DNA of 53,587 bases from an uncultured Armatimonadota bacterium (GTDB lineage: Bacteria > Armatimonadota > Fimbriimonadia > Fimbriimonadales > Fimbriimonadaceae). Under the pieces are notes generated by a model that saw only the letters and a list, made by a program, of their open reading frames with translations, was not told the DNA's origin and ran no database searches. Shown here one piece after another: positions 16,895 through 25,746 of the stretch. The stretch is taken from assembly GCA_903833215.1 (NCBI GenBank), contig CAILEM010000102.1:1-53587 (forward strand). Direction: 5' to 3'. Made by a program: the position numbers and the translations under genes. Positions within the stretch are counted from its first letter, which is position 1. Each line of letters begins with the position of its first letter.

Positions 16895-17757
16895 CCCTTC
16901 GGGTAGCAAGTTGTGCGTGGAAGCTGCGCCTTATTCGAGGGGATAGTGGCTATTTCAGCCACTTCTATGATCTCGTAAGCCATGCCCACGACGAAGGTGC
17001 CCAAGTCGTCGTCGTGCCGGAACTGCACTGCCTCGAGCTACTTCCTTTGGCCCGAGACTTGGACACTTGGAAGGCGGCACGGTATTTAGCCCAATATGCC
17101 GAAGCCATCGAGGGATGGATCAAGCGGATCAGTGACTCAAGCGGCATGATTATCGTCGGAGGATCACACTTCAAGCTGGCGGACGATGGAATCAAGAACG
17201 TTTGCGCCATTGGAATTCCTGGGCAGGAACTTGTCTTCAATGACAAGAACAAGCCCACCCAATACGAACGGCAAATGTGGCAAATCTCGGAGGGTCAGGG
17301 CCTAGCGAAACTTCCGTTTGGGCTCGGTGTGACAGTTTGCTATGATTCGGAATTTCCGGAGGCAGGTCGGGCCCTGGCCGAGAGCGGAACGATGGTGCAC
17401 TGCGTTCCCTCTTGGACCGATGACCAACGCGGCTTCCAGCGCGTGAGATGGAGTTGCCTCAGCCGCGCAATCGAGAACCAGTATTACGTCGTACAGTCGG
17501 CACTCGTTGGAGAGTTGGGTTATGAGCCGGTGCCAAGCACCTACGGATCAAGCGCAATTATCGCTCCAAGCCTCGAGCCTTTTCCGGTCAACGCCATCAT
17601 CCGGGAGACGGAGCTAAACGAAGAAGGGGTCATTCTCGCCGATCTCGACTTTGACTTGCTCCTGGAAAGCCGTAAGAACGGTGAGGTGACCAATTGGCAA
17701 GACCGCGAGGCAAGCAATTGGACGGTCAAGGAATTACCTATAGCCGCGGATGAATGA
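16891..17757 (+). CDS. Carbon-nitrogen hydrolase (nitrilase superfamily)
   Basis: A 288-residue nitrilase-superfamily amidohydrolase. The Glu-Lys-Cys triad is visible: E44 in VVPELHC, a Lys at 119-121 in NDKNKPTQYER, and C150 in GVTVCYDSEFPE. A further block, SWTDDQRGFQRVRWSCLSRA, covers residues 175-200. The ATG at 16891 overlaps the GNAT stop (ATGA); an in-frame GTG lies 9 nt upstream. In many bacteria the same two domains form one polypeptide, GNAT first, so this is a split version in the same order. Likely an amidase or N-acyl hydrolase; substrate unknown. Confidence 0.9.
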   Translation: MTLRVASCAWKLRLIRGDSGYFSHFYDLVSHAHDEGAQVVVVPELHCLELLPLARDLDTWKAARYLAQYAEAIEGWIKRISDSSGMIIVGGSHFKLADDGIKNVCAIGIPGQELVFNDKNKPTQYERQMWQISEGQGLAKLPFGLGVTVCYDSEFPEAGRALAESGTMVHCVPSWTDDQRGFQRVRWSCLSRAIENQYYVVQSALVGELGYEPVPSTYGSSAIIAPSLEPFPVNAIIRETELNEEGVILADLDFDLLLESRKNGEVTNWQDREASNWTVKELPIAADE

Positions 17758-17862
17758 CGCATTATGTGCTCAGAATGAGTCTTAAAGACGTACAGTGAGC
17801 TTGCTGCTCGGATTACCACGTGGCAAGAGCTTACGTAGCAGTTGCGAAGTGTGCGCTAAACC

Positions 17863-20800
17863 ATGAATCGATCCAGACACGCTCCTTTTTACTTATTGCT
17901 CCTCACGATGGGGATGATGGTCGCTGCATTTGGTGCAGAGCGATCCCATGTATTTGGCGCTCCCCGAGTTGAGCATGAGAAGCGCGCCCCGTCGAGTGCG
18001 GTGCATCCTTACGAAAACTGGCGACATCTTGCCGACAAAGATGAATTCGGTCTCATGCCTGATCAGGCGCTAAATAAGGCGATCTCACAAAAACAAACCC
18101 TCGCCGCCCGAACTCCCACAAGCAGCTTTCAGTGGGTCGAGCAAGGGCCATCCAACCTCTCCGGGCGTGCTTGCAGTTTGGTAATCAGCCCCATCAGCCC
18201 GCTCGCGATGTGGATGGGTGCCGCAGGTGGTGGTGTCTGGCGCAGTTACGACGGAGGCACAACATGGTTCCCCGTGGGTGACCAACTGAAATCGCTTTCC
18301 GTAAATGCGTTGGCTCTTGATCCCAACGACCCGAATACGCTCTTCGCAGGGACGGGTGAGGGGTTCTTCAACAACGACGCTATCTCTGGGTTTGGAATCT
18401 TTCGAAGCACAGATGGCGGCACGACCTGGACCCAACCTCCCGCGACCAGTGGCTTTACCCATGTAAATCGTATCGCTGTCGATCCAGCAAACTCCCAGAT
18501 TATCTTGGCTACCGTCCAGCCAGGTGGGATCTACCGGTCGCAAGACGGAGGGACGACATGGGCCTCAGTTGTGTCGGCTCAATGCGGCGAAAGCCTCTCA
18601 TTCTGCCCATCCAATCCAAGCCGCGTGGTTGCATCCATCACCGATTTTAACGACATTTCGAACCAATGGGTCACCAGTGCATTGGTTTCGAACGACACTG
18701 GAAAGACTTGGACAAAGGCCACTGGCGGACTGAACGCTCTTGCTGCAAAAGGGCGAATCGAACTCGCAACCCTGCCCAAAGATGCTAGCACGATCTTCGC
18801 CTCGGTATCGGATGGCAAGGTCTGGAAGTCCACAAATGGTGGCGCAAGCTATACCGCAATCACCACCTCAGGCGCCTCCGGTGCCTCGCTGAATGCCAAC
18901 GCAATATGGGTCGATCCGATGAATGCTTCCCACCTTATCGTTGGTGGACAAGATGTATTCAGCAGCACCGATGGCGGAGTCACTCTCGCACTGATCGCTC
19001 AAGGAAAGATTCAGACTTCGCAACCGCACCCAGGGGTCCATTCGATCGTTGCGTCCACAGCCTTTGACGGTTCAACGAACAAATCTGTGTACGTGTGCAC
19101 GGACGGCGGCGTGTTTCAGGCTCCCGACATCACCATCGCGACCACCGGTCTCGGTTGGATTCCCCGCTACCAAGGCGCTCGAACGAGTCAATTCAATTCG
19201 GTTGCTGGCGACGGGATTACCGGCCGCATCGTCGGCGGACTCGCTGATAACGGCACCCAGTCGATGCTGATGGGTCTATTCCAGTCGAACGTGATCGGAA
19301 CTTCAGAGGCCAATGATGGTGGATATGTCGCCATCGACCCCACCGATGCTCAGAAGGTCTACGGTGAAACCGGCTATCTCCAAGTCTTTCAAACGACAAA
19401 TGGAGGGCTCGACGTTCAGCCGATTGTTACTGGATTGACCGACGCTACCAATAGACTGTGCAACTACATCGCCCCCTTGGTGATCGACCCAAATCGGCCT
19501 AGCGTTCTCCTTGCTGGAGGAGCCTCCCTTTGGCGATGTGCTAACGCCGGCACCAGCACTCCGACCTGGAATCCGATTCGACCTGCCGACAGCGATTACA
19601 TATCGGCAATTGCCATCGCCCCTGGCAACAGCGATATCATTTGGGTGGGTCAGAACGACGGCACGATCGCTGTCACCTCGAACGGTACCGCCGCCCAACC
19701 CACCTGGAAGCTTGTATCAGGCCCCAAAACGGCCAGCTCGGTTCCGAACCGGTTCGTCACGCGCATCCTGGCCGATCCAAGCAACCTCAATGTCGCCTAC
19801 GTCACCCTTGGCGGTTTCACAAATAACAACGTGTGGGAGACGATTGACTCTGGGACCACATGGTTCCCGATCTCTGGAACCGGCAATGGCGTGCTGCCTC
19901 AGGTTCCAGTGCGTGCGATAGCTCGCAAACCGGGTTCTCCAAATTCCCTGTATGTTGGGACCGAGATCGGGGTGTTTTCCTCGATTGACGGTGGTCAAAC
20001 CTGGACGACAACGAGCGACCTGAAAGCCAATGTATCCGTCGACGAGTTGGTCTATATGAGCCACTCCAGCACCCTGCTCGCTGCGACACACGGCCGCGGC
20101 ATCTGGCTTCTCCCAGCAAGTTCACCAACCATCTCCAGCCTTCAATTCAATCCTTCTTCCGTTTTGGGTGGGAATACTTGCACCGGCACAGTGACCTTGT
20201 CGCAAGTTGCGGAAGCGCCTGGTGCGGTGGTTACCCTGTCCTCGAACTCTACCGACGTTGTGGTACCTGCGAACGTGACGGTTCCACCGGGTGCCACAAG
20301 CGTGGCCTTCCCTGTCACAACCAAAGGCGTTTCGGGAACCGAAACCCTAACCGTATCGGCGACGATGGGCGCAAGTCAAAAGAGCGCCACCCTTACGATT
20401 ACTCCGTCCATTCTGACGAGCTTAAAGATTCAACCCACAACTTTGATCGGGGGTAACAACGCCACTGGCACCATCACCCTCAACGGGTTGGCACCCACCG
20501 GCGGTACCCTTGTCGACCTCAGTGTTAACCTTCCTCAGGCCCAAACACCAGCCAAGGTGACGGTTCCCGCTGGTGCCACAACTGTCGATTTCACGATTAC
20601 CACCACCGGAGTTGCCGCGTCGGAAACGGTTACGGTCACGGCTCAACAAGCTTTTAATACTGCTTCCGCGCAACTTACGATTCAGGCGTCCACCCTCCAA
20701 TCCGTCTCGGTGAATCCAGGCTCTGTTGCTGGCGGGAATCCGTCTATTGGGACCGTCACTCTCGATGGAAAGGCACCTTTCGGTGGCGCCATCGTGAAGC

Positions 20801-21840
20801 TCAGCTCGAATCTTCCGATCGCGACGGTGCCGAAGAACGTCACGATTCCATATGGCTCCACCTCCGCAACGTTCGCGATTGGAACGAGCGTCGTCACCAA
20901 GCCAACGACGGTGACAATCACTTCGGTATTAGGCAACGTCAATCACAGCACGACCTTCCAGGTGGTGCCAACGGCACTACAGAGCGTTTCCTTCCTGCCC
21001 AGTACGGTCATCGGTGGATCTACCACGAGTGTGGTGGGAACCGTCACCTTCACTGGCCCCACGCCAACTGCGGGAATCACGGTTCTCCTAAGCAGTTCAA
21101 CCGCCAAGCTTGGTGTCATCGGCTCGGTGAAAGTCCCTGGAGGGAAATCGAGCGCAACCTTCGTGGCGAATCACAGCCGTGTGACATCACTTCAATCGGC
21201 AACGGTTACCGCCAAAGCAGGTGGGGTCACTCAAACAGGAACGCTGAAGCTAGCTCCGTTCCAAGTCTCTTCGCTTACATTTACCCCTTCAACTGTTGTT
21301 GGCGGGACTTCAAGTTCAGGAGTCGTGATCCTCAACGCTTCTCCGGCTCCCAAAACAGGCGCTGTCCAGGTCAAACTTTCTTCGAATTCGGAATCCGTGA
21401 AGCCAGCCGTCTCGGTGAATGTTTTGCCAAACGCGACATCGGGCAAGACCACCCTCCTCACCCGTCCGGTCTCGACAGTAGTTACCCCAACCGTTACGGC
21501 AAGCCTTGACGGAAGCACGCAAACCGCATCGCTGACCGTCAATCCGCCGACCCTCCTTTCCGTCTCGGTGAAGCCGAGCACGGTCAAAGGTTCGGCATCA
21601 ACCGTGGTCACCGGCACCGTCACCCTCAGCAGCCCAGCGCCAGCGGGAGGCTTGTCTGTGAGCCTCACAATCTCCAACCAAGCCGCAGCAACTGTTCCAT
21701 TCACCGTGGTTGTGCCAGCGGGAAGGCTGACCGGGTCGTTTGTGGTGACACACGTGAAAGTGACTACCAGTTCCACCGTGACGATTACGGCGAAGCTGAA
21801 CAGTACAAACAAGACTGCCACGTTAACCGTGACACCGTAG
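17863..21840 (+). CDS. Giant secreted BNR beta-propeller protein with six Ig-like repeats
   Basis: A 1325-residue secreted protein. The signal peptide spans about residues 1-24. Residues 70-755 are a VPS10/sortilin-like beta-propeller region with many BNR/Asp-box motifs (SYDGGTTW, STDGGTTW, SQDGGTTW, STNGGASY, SIDGGQTW). Residues 760-1325 consist of six repeats of about 93-97 residues, each opening with a block like LQSVSVNPGSVAGG and ending in a Thr/Ala-rich strand, an Ig-like fold. It ends directly after repeat six: no LPXTG, PEP-CTERM or Por sorting tail. Function unknown; propellers of this kind can be sialidase-like or purely binding, and no sialidase Arg triad (FRIP) is seen. A cell-surface or matrix role is inference. 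A strong intergenic repeat follows. Confidence 0.8.
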   Translation: MNRSRHAPFYLLLLTMGMMVAAFGAERSHVFGAPRVEHEKRAPSSAVHPYENWRHLADKDEFGLMPDQALNKAISQKQTLAARTPTSSFQWVEQGPSNLSGRACSLVISPISPLAMWMGAAGGGVWRSYDGGTTWFPVGDQLKSLSVNALALDPNDPNTLFAGTGEGFFNNDAISGFGIFRSTDGGTTWTQPPATSGFTHVNRIAVDPANSQIILATVQPGGIYRSQDGGTTWASVVSAQCGESLSFCPSNPSRVVASITDFNDISNQWVTSALVSNDTGKTWTKATGGLNALAAKGRIELATLPKDASTIFASVSDGKVWKSTNGGASYTAITTSGASGASLNANAIWVDPMNASHLIVGGQDVFSSTDGGVTLALIAQGKIQTSQPHPGVHSIVASTAFDGSTNKSVYVCTDGGVFQAPDITIATTGLGWIPRYQGARTSQFNSVAGDGITGRIVGGLADNGTQSMLMGLFQSNVIGTSEANDGGYVAIDPTDAQKVYGETGYLQVFQTTNGGLDVQPIVTGLTDATNRLCNYIAPLVIDPNRPSVLLAGGASLWRCANAGTSTPTWNPIRPADSDYISAIAIAPGNSDIIWVGQNDGTIAVTSNGTAAQPTWKLVSGPKTASSVPNRFVTRILADPSNLNVAYVTLGGFTNNNVWETIDSGTTWFPISGTGNGVLPQVPVRAIARKPGSPNSLYVGTEIGVFSSIDGGQTWTTTSDLKANVSVDELVYMSHSSTLLAATHGRGIWLLPASSPTISSLQFNPSSVLGGNTCTGTVTLSQVAEAPGAVVTLSSNSTDVVVPANVTVPPGATSVAFPVTTKGVSGTETLTVSATMGASQKSATLTITPSILTSLKIQPTTLIGGNNATGTITLNGLAPTGGTLVDLSVNLPQAQTPAKVTVPAGATTVDFTITTTGVAASETVTVTAQQAFNTASAQLTIQASTLQSVSVNPGSVAGGNPSIGTVTLDGKAPFGGAIVKLSSNLPIATVPKNVTIPYGSTSATFAIGTSVVTKPTTVTITSVLGNVNHSTTFQVVPTALQSVSFLPSTVIGGSTTSVVGTVTFTGPTPTAGITVLLSSSTAKLGVIGSVKVPGGKSSATFVANHSRVTSLQSATVTAKAGGVTQTGTLKLAPFQVSSLTFTPSTVVGGTSSSGVVILNASPAPKTGAVQVKLSSNSESVKPAVSVNVLPNATSGKTTLLTRPVSTVVTPTVTASLDGSTQTASLTVNPPTLLSVSVKPSTVKGSASTVVTGTVTLSSPAPAGGLSVSLTISNQAAATVPFTVVVPAGRLTGSFVVTHVKVTTSSTVTITAKLNSTNKTATLTVTP

Positions 21841-21900
21841 CAACTCAACCTGTCGAAGTGGCCACCATGATCACTTTCCCAGAAGCCGTTGGCAGAAGCA

Positions 21901-22216
21901 AACAGACCCTCGAATTAGCCCCTCTCTTTCCATATTGTGGAAGGAGAGGGTAGGGTGAGGATGGCCTCCGCACTGCGTGCCCCTGGCGCGATTCTCTCCG
22001 GAATTAACGATTATCGACTGATTCCAAGCCTATGACCACGACTCTCGCTGGGCCAACTCTATTAATGAATCAGCGGTTTTCCTCTCCCCAATAGTTCAGG
22101 AACAGATTCGAAAGCCGAATGCAACAAGGTGTGCCCCGACTCCGTCGGGACCGATTGGATGGCTTGACCCCTCATCCTGACCTTCTCCCCTGAGGCAGGG
22201 TAGAAGGAACCTCATT
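21901..22216. repeat. Long direct repeat, copy 1
   Basis: The first of two direct copies about 315 nt long and exactly 400 bp apart (second at 22301-22613). Internal parts are a hairpin around CTTTCCATATTGTGGAAGG, a short palindrome CCCGACTCCGTCGGG (22136-22150), and a distal hairpin-like block CTTCTCCCCTGAGGCAGGG. The ends are best conserved and the middle is diverged. No gene is seen in 21841-22699. Confidence 0.85.
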
Positions 22217-22300
22217 TGCCAGTTCGACGATCAAATCCGAAGTTGCGACGGCTGAATCTACTTAACCAAACTTCGCAATCATTCGAACATAGGCGAAGCA

Positions 22301-22613
22301 AACAGCCTCTCGAATTGGCCCCTCTCTTTCCATATTATGGAAGGAGAGGGTAGGGTGAGGATGGCCCCTTTCAAAGCGTGCCCCTGGCGCGATTGTTTCC
22401 GAAACTAGCGAATACCGACTGATTCCGAAGCTATGACCACGACATTCGCGTGGCGAAAGAACAAATCAATCGCCGGTGAAAATCTCCGCAATAGTTCAGG
22501 AGTAGATTCCAAAGCCGAATCCAAAAAGGAATGTCCCGACTCCGTCGGGACCGATTGGATGGCTTGACCCCTCATCCTGACCTTCTCCCCTGAGGCAGGG
22601 TAGAAGGAACCTT
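22301..22613. repeat. Long direct repeat, copy 2
   Basis: The second copy of the element at 21901-22216, with no net insertion or deletion between matching landmarks. The terminal hairpin has changed to CTTTCCATATTATGGAAGG, which keeps pairing. A third, partial copy of its last 80 nt is at 31561-31640. The family is therefore dispersed and not only a local duplication. Confidence 0.85.
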
Positions 22614-22699
22614 ATCCGCAGCAGATCTTCAGGGCAACAGTCTGGTGCGTCGCCGATCCGTTTGAGGAGACGCTCCCATCTGACCCACAGATCTCGAAG

Positions 22700-24931
22700 T
22701 TACGGCCGGAAAACCAAATTCCCAGCCGTTTTCGGCTCAGTTACCCCTCGCAAGAACCGCCCGAGATCATCGGTAAGGGCTAAGCGGGCACGCGCCGTCC
22801 CTGGTGAGACCCGTGTCTTCCCTAACCCGATCAGGCATCGCTTGCCACCGCCAAGGTCGACAACGGCAAGTGCGGCTCCATGATTGAGGTCTATCGTCGT
22901 TCCGTCATAAGTGAGCTTGTTGCCAGACACTTTGAACCCGACCTTCTCACACAACTTTGCGAGAAGCGGCATCGTGGACGGATGTCCGACAATGAACTTC
23001 CCGGCTGGGTCTGTTGTTCCCACTCCATCTTTACCTTGACGCCCCTGACCCGCCAGGTAGTCAGGATGTTTGGCATCGTTGATTCTCGGCATAGTGCGCA
23101 TCAGGCGGCTGATGCTCACGGGAGATTCATCAGGAGCGATCTTTCGCAGAACGCGCCGCCATGGGTCGACCGACACCAGAACTGGACGTGCGCCACATTG
23201 AATCGTGACCTTCCCCGGCTTCTTAAGGTCAATCATCGCAAACCTGCGCTTTCCATCAGCGAATTGGAGCATCACCTCAAGCGGAATGCGGAAGGTGGGG
23301 CCATTGAATCCAACATTCATCATGACCTGGTTCGATTGAATCTGAACGTCGGTGACTTTCAAATCCGCGTATCCCGGTTTACGAATCCAGTCATCAAAAA
23401 AGGATTTCAATTTGAGATTCGGGTTCAGGTCGCTTACGACCTTTTCGAAGTCGGCCCAATCGCTGGCCTTGCCGTGAAACTTCTTAGCCCAGGCTTGCAT
23501 CGCTGCGGTGATCCGCTCGGTGCCCAAAAGAACTTCCAACATCTGAAGCACCTGAGCGCCCTTGCCATAGCCCAGTGCACTGCCAAGTCCCCCGACCTCT
23601 GCCCCGCTCTCAGCGATGGGGATGATGCTGTAAGCCGGGTTGCCGTTGCCGTCATTGATAAATGCAAGCTTCCTCTCTTCGGCTCTTCCGATGGCAGCAC
23701 CGCGATGAAACATCCCATCGGCAAATACTGCAAAGCTCTCGTTCCAGAAGCTGCTGAGGTATGTATTGTTGACCACGCCACCCCACCAACTGTGAGCGGG
23801 CTCGTGGGCATCTTCTCCTGGCAGCGCGCCGTGTCCCCACGTCGTAAAGGAATACGCCTCCAGTGCTCCGCCGCCATAAACGGCGCTGTCGATCGCGCCA
23901 TAGCCTTTGAACGGGAATGGGTAAAAGCGATTGTAGAACTCGATGATTGGCGCGTAGAACTCGGTTTGCGCCTTCATCTGGTCTTCAGTCATTACCGCGC
24001 TCCAGCAGCTATAGGTGCGGCCGTTGATCTTCTGGCTGAACTTCTTGAAGGGACCGGCGGATACGCTGTAGAACACGCATGGCATGTCCATCTTGTAGCG
24101 CGAGATCTTCTCGGTCCCTTTCACCGATTCCTCGATGAGGTCTCCTTGACCGACCGCAACCCACTTCGCAGGGCATCGGATTGTGATGTCGTATGGCACC
24201 GGTTGTCGGGCAACCATGGGGTACCAGTAGTCATTGCTGAGCGTGGCCTCTGTCTCGCTAATGCTGCCTGAGTAGTCGGGTTGGTTGACCAAAGCTCCGT
24301 ACTTGATCGTGTACGTGTCTTCCCTGTCGGGTTTGATCGTGCTAACGACTCCGCCTGCCTCCTGAAATGCAACCGGCTGATTCTTGCTGTTTGTGATCGA
24401 CGACACGATGTACTGCGGGCACATGCGGAACAGGAACGTGCCAGCAAGCCCTTGCGAGTTACTCAATCGGAGTTTGTCGACCAGCTTTGCCCTTTTGGTG
24501 GGGACATCGAAAATGAGGTCGAAGTCGTGGCGGATGAGCTTGATACCAAAGTCGTTTGCTTCCGGCACAAATCGCAGCTTCTCTCCCACACGCTGGAAAA
24601 CCAGTTCGCCGGTGTCTTCACTCGTCAAAGCAGTGCTGATGACAACATACTCTTCTGGCCCAGGCCCTTTTAGAGGAAGCGCATGCCACCCATTCCTGCC
24701 GACACCGTAAGCCCCGCCGGTTTGAATAATCGAAAACGGGTTGTGCCCCTTTCTCGGTTGGACGTCAAGCAGCTTGGTGAGTTCGGCGACGTTTTTCGCC
24801 TGAGCCAATTGGTCCAGCGATGATATAGAAGGAGGCCCTTGGTGAAAAGCCATGAACAGCACTGCCGCAAACATGCACGTAAGTATGGCCAAGAACACCA
24901 TCCACCATCGAAGTCTTCGCACGCGCTCCAT
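22700..24931 (-). CDS. Membrane-anchored M1-family metallopeptidase-like protein
   Basis: A 743-residue protein with one N-terminal transmembrane anchor (residues 9-28) and the rest outside. The gluzincin site is HEPAH at 376-380 with the distal zinc Glu at E398 (WNESFAVF). The substrate-binding GAMEN loop is replaced by GGGALEA (353-359). The spacing HExxH-x17-E is one residue shorter than the usual x18 of M1. N-terminal beta-sandwich and C-terminal armadillo-like regions look present; the last 120 residues are an extra beta-rich domain. Probably an aminopeptidase for extracytoplasmic peptides. The start ATG at 24931 is 63 nt from the divergent tRNA. Confidence 0.82.
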   Translation of the reverse strand: MERVRRLRWWMVFLAILTCMFAAVLFMAFHQGPPSISSLDQLAQAKNVAELTKLLDVQPRKGHNPFSIIQTGGAYGVGRNGWHALPLKGPGPEEYVVISTALTSEDTGELVFQRVGEKLRFVPEANDFGIKLIRHDFDLIFDVPTKRAKLVDKLRLSNSQGLAGTFLFRMCPQYIVSSITNSKNQPVAFQEAGGVVSTIKPDREDTYTIKYGALVNQPDYSGSISETEATLSNDYWYPMVARQPVPYDITIRCPAKWVAVGQGDLIEESVKGTEKISRYKMDMPCVFYSVSAGPFKKFSQKINGRTYSCWSAVMTEDQMKAQTEFYAPIIEFYNRFYPFPFKGYGAIDSAVYGGGALEAYSFTTWGHGALPGEDAHEPAHSWWGGVVNNTYLSSFWNESFAVFADGMFHRGAAIGRAEERKLAFINDGNGNPAYSIIPIAESGAEVGGLGSALGYGKGAQVLQMLEVLLGTERITAAMQAWAKKFHGKASDWADFEKVVSDLNPNLKLKSFFDDWIRKPGYADLKVTDVQIQSNQVMMNVGFNGPTFRIPLEVMLQFADGKRRFAMIDLKKPGKVTIQCGARPVLVSVDPWRRVLRKIAPDESPVSISRLMRTMPRINDAKHPDYLAGQGRQGKDGVGTTDPAGKFIVGHPSTMPLLAKLCEKVGFKVSGNKLTYDGTTIDLNHGAALAVVDLGGGKRCLIGLGKTRVSPGTARARLALTDDLGRFLRGVTEPKTAGNLVFRP

Positions 24932-24936
24932 AATCC

Positions 24937-24966
24937 TTGACTCTGAGACCCAAATTCTGCCTTAAT
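24937..24966 (+). promoter_or_regulatory. Possible tRNA promoter
   Basis: TTGACT (24937-24942) and CTTAAT (24961-24966) with an 18-bp spacer, about 28 nt before the mature tRNA. The -10 is poor. A GCCCC/GGGGC hairpin (24973-24987) sits in the short leader. Confidence 0.35.
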
Positions 24967-24994
24967 CCTCATGCCCCCTGTCGGGGCAGCCTGT

Positions 24995-25071
24995 GGCGGC
25001 GTAGCTCAGTTGGTTAGAGCGAACGGTTCATACCCGTTAGGTCACCTGTTCAAATCAGGTCGCCGCTACCA
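24995..25071 (+). tRNA. tRNA-Met (CAT)
   Basis: A complete 77-nt cloverleaf with encoded CCA. The acceptor GGCGGCG (24995-25001) pairs with CGCCGCT, with a G1-U72 wobble; D-arm GCTC/GAGC; anticodon stem AACGG/CCGTT around TTCATAC; T-arm ACCTG-TTCAAAT-CAGGT. The anticodon is CAT. It lacks the initiator marks (1-72 mismatch with a GGG/CCC anticodon stem), so elongator Met is preferred. A lysidine-type tRNA-Ile(CAU) is the alternative and is less likely. Confidence 0.93.
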
Positions 25072-25390
25072 TTCTCCTCAGATTTCCAGTCAGGGCCTAG
25101 CTCTGTTTGATGGATGACCGCCCAACAGGTAGCCCCAGAGGGGCGTTCTCATACCAGCCCAAGCAGAATGCCTGGGAACGCGATCCACCCAATCCCGAAA
25201 CCAACGGGGCGCTCCTAGCCGACCAGGGGCATCGCCCAGACCGTTCCAATTCCAAGGGTGTCAACCCACTCACACAAGCTCGGGTCAAGCGTCTATTCAG
25301 GATTTACCGCGGATGACTGCGGCTAACCAAACGCAACGACGACACGGCCCCGACGCTCTTCGCTGTCAGGCTTCGGATGAACGATGATCA
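25072..25390. repeat. Non-coding stretch with degenerate hairpin repeats after the tRNA
   Basis: No convincing gene. The stretch holds scraps of the dispersed hairpin repeats seen elsewhere in 25-32 kb: AGCCCCAGAGGGGCG near 25133, a CCAGGGGCATCGCCC-type block near 25222, and a region of similar base style up to about 25320. It looks like eroded repeat insertions directly 3' of the tRNA. No copy of the tRNA 3' end was found by eye. Confidence 0.4.
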
Positions 25391-25681
25391 TCACGTCTTC
25401 CCCAATGCGATCAGCATATCAAAGAGTTTGTCAAAAGTGACACTTCGAAACTGACCGCCCAGAATCTTGGAAAGGTCAGACTGATCGACGCCCATCTTTT
25501 GAGCCGCCAGCGTCTGCGACATTGCGCATCCTCGGATGATCTTGTCAATGCGATGGACAAGATCACTCTTTCGGCCCATTTCGTCTGGGTTGGGGAGCCC
25601 TAGATCCCGAAACACGTTGCCAGACCCTTTTTCGAAGGTCACCTCTTTTTTCTCGATAGTTTTAGTTGCCTTTCCAGCCAT
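25391..25681 (-). CDS. XRE-family HTH protein (HigA-like antitoxin type)
   Basis: A 96-residue small DNA-binding protein. The arrangement FRDLGLPNPDEMGRKSDLVHRIDKIIRG followed by an HTH (SQTLAAQKMGVDQSDLSKILGGQF) and SVTFDKLFDMLIALGKT is that of the HigA2-like antitoxin group (COG5606). Those normally follow a small RelE/Gp49-like toxin gene; here the upstream gene is a larger, unrecognised ORF. ATG at 25681 was chosen over an upstream in-frame start (25732) because MAGKATKT fits the family start. Confidence 0.75.
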   Translation of the reverse strand: MAGKATKTIEKKEVTFEKGSGNVFRDLGLPNPDEMGRKSDLVHRIDKIIRGCAMSQTLAAQKMGVDQSDLSKILGGQFRSVTFDKLFDMLIALGKT

Positions 25682-25746
25682 TTTTAGTCGCTGCCTACCT
25701 TGGTTCAACATCATTCTAGGGCCAATCGCCAAATTTCACCGTCGCC

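Noticed and set aside
21901-22613. CRISPR array from spaced repeats
   Set aside because: Two units of about 315 nt spaced 400 bp apart, without short regular repeats or spacers.
22880-24271. 463-codon frame opposite the M1 peptidase
   Set aside because: Antisense shadow; the minus-strand frame has the zinc-site and anchor motifs.
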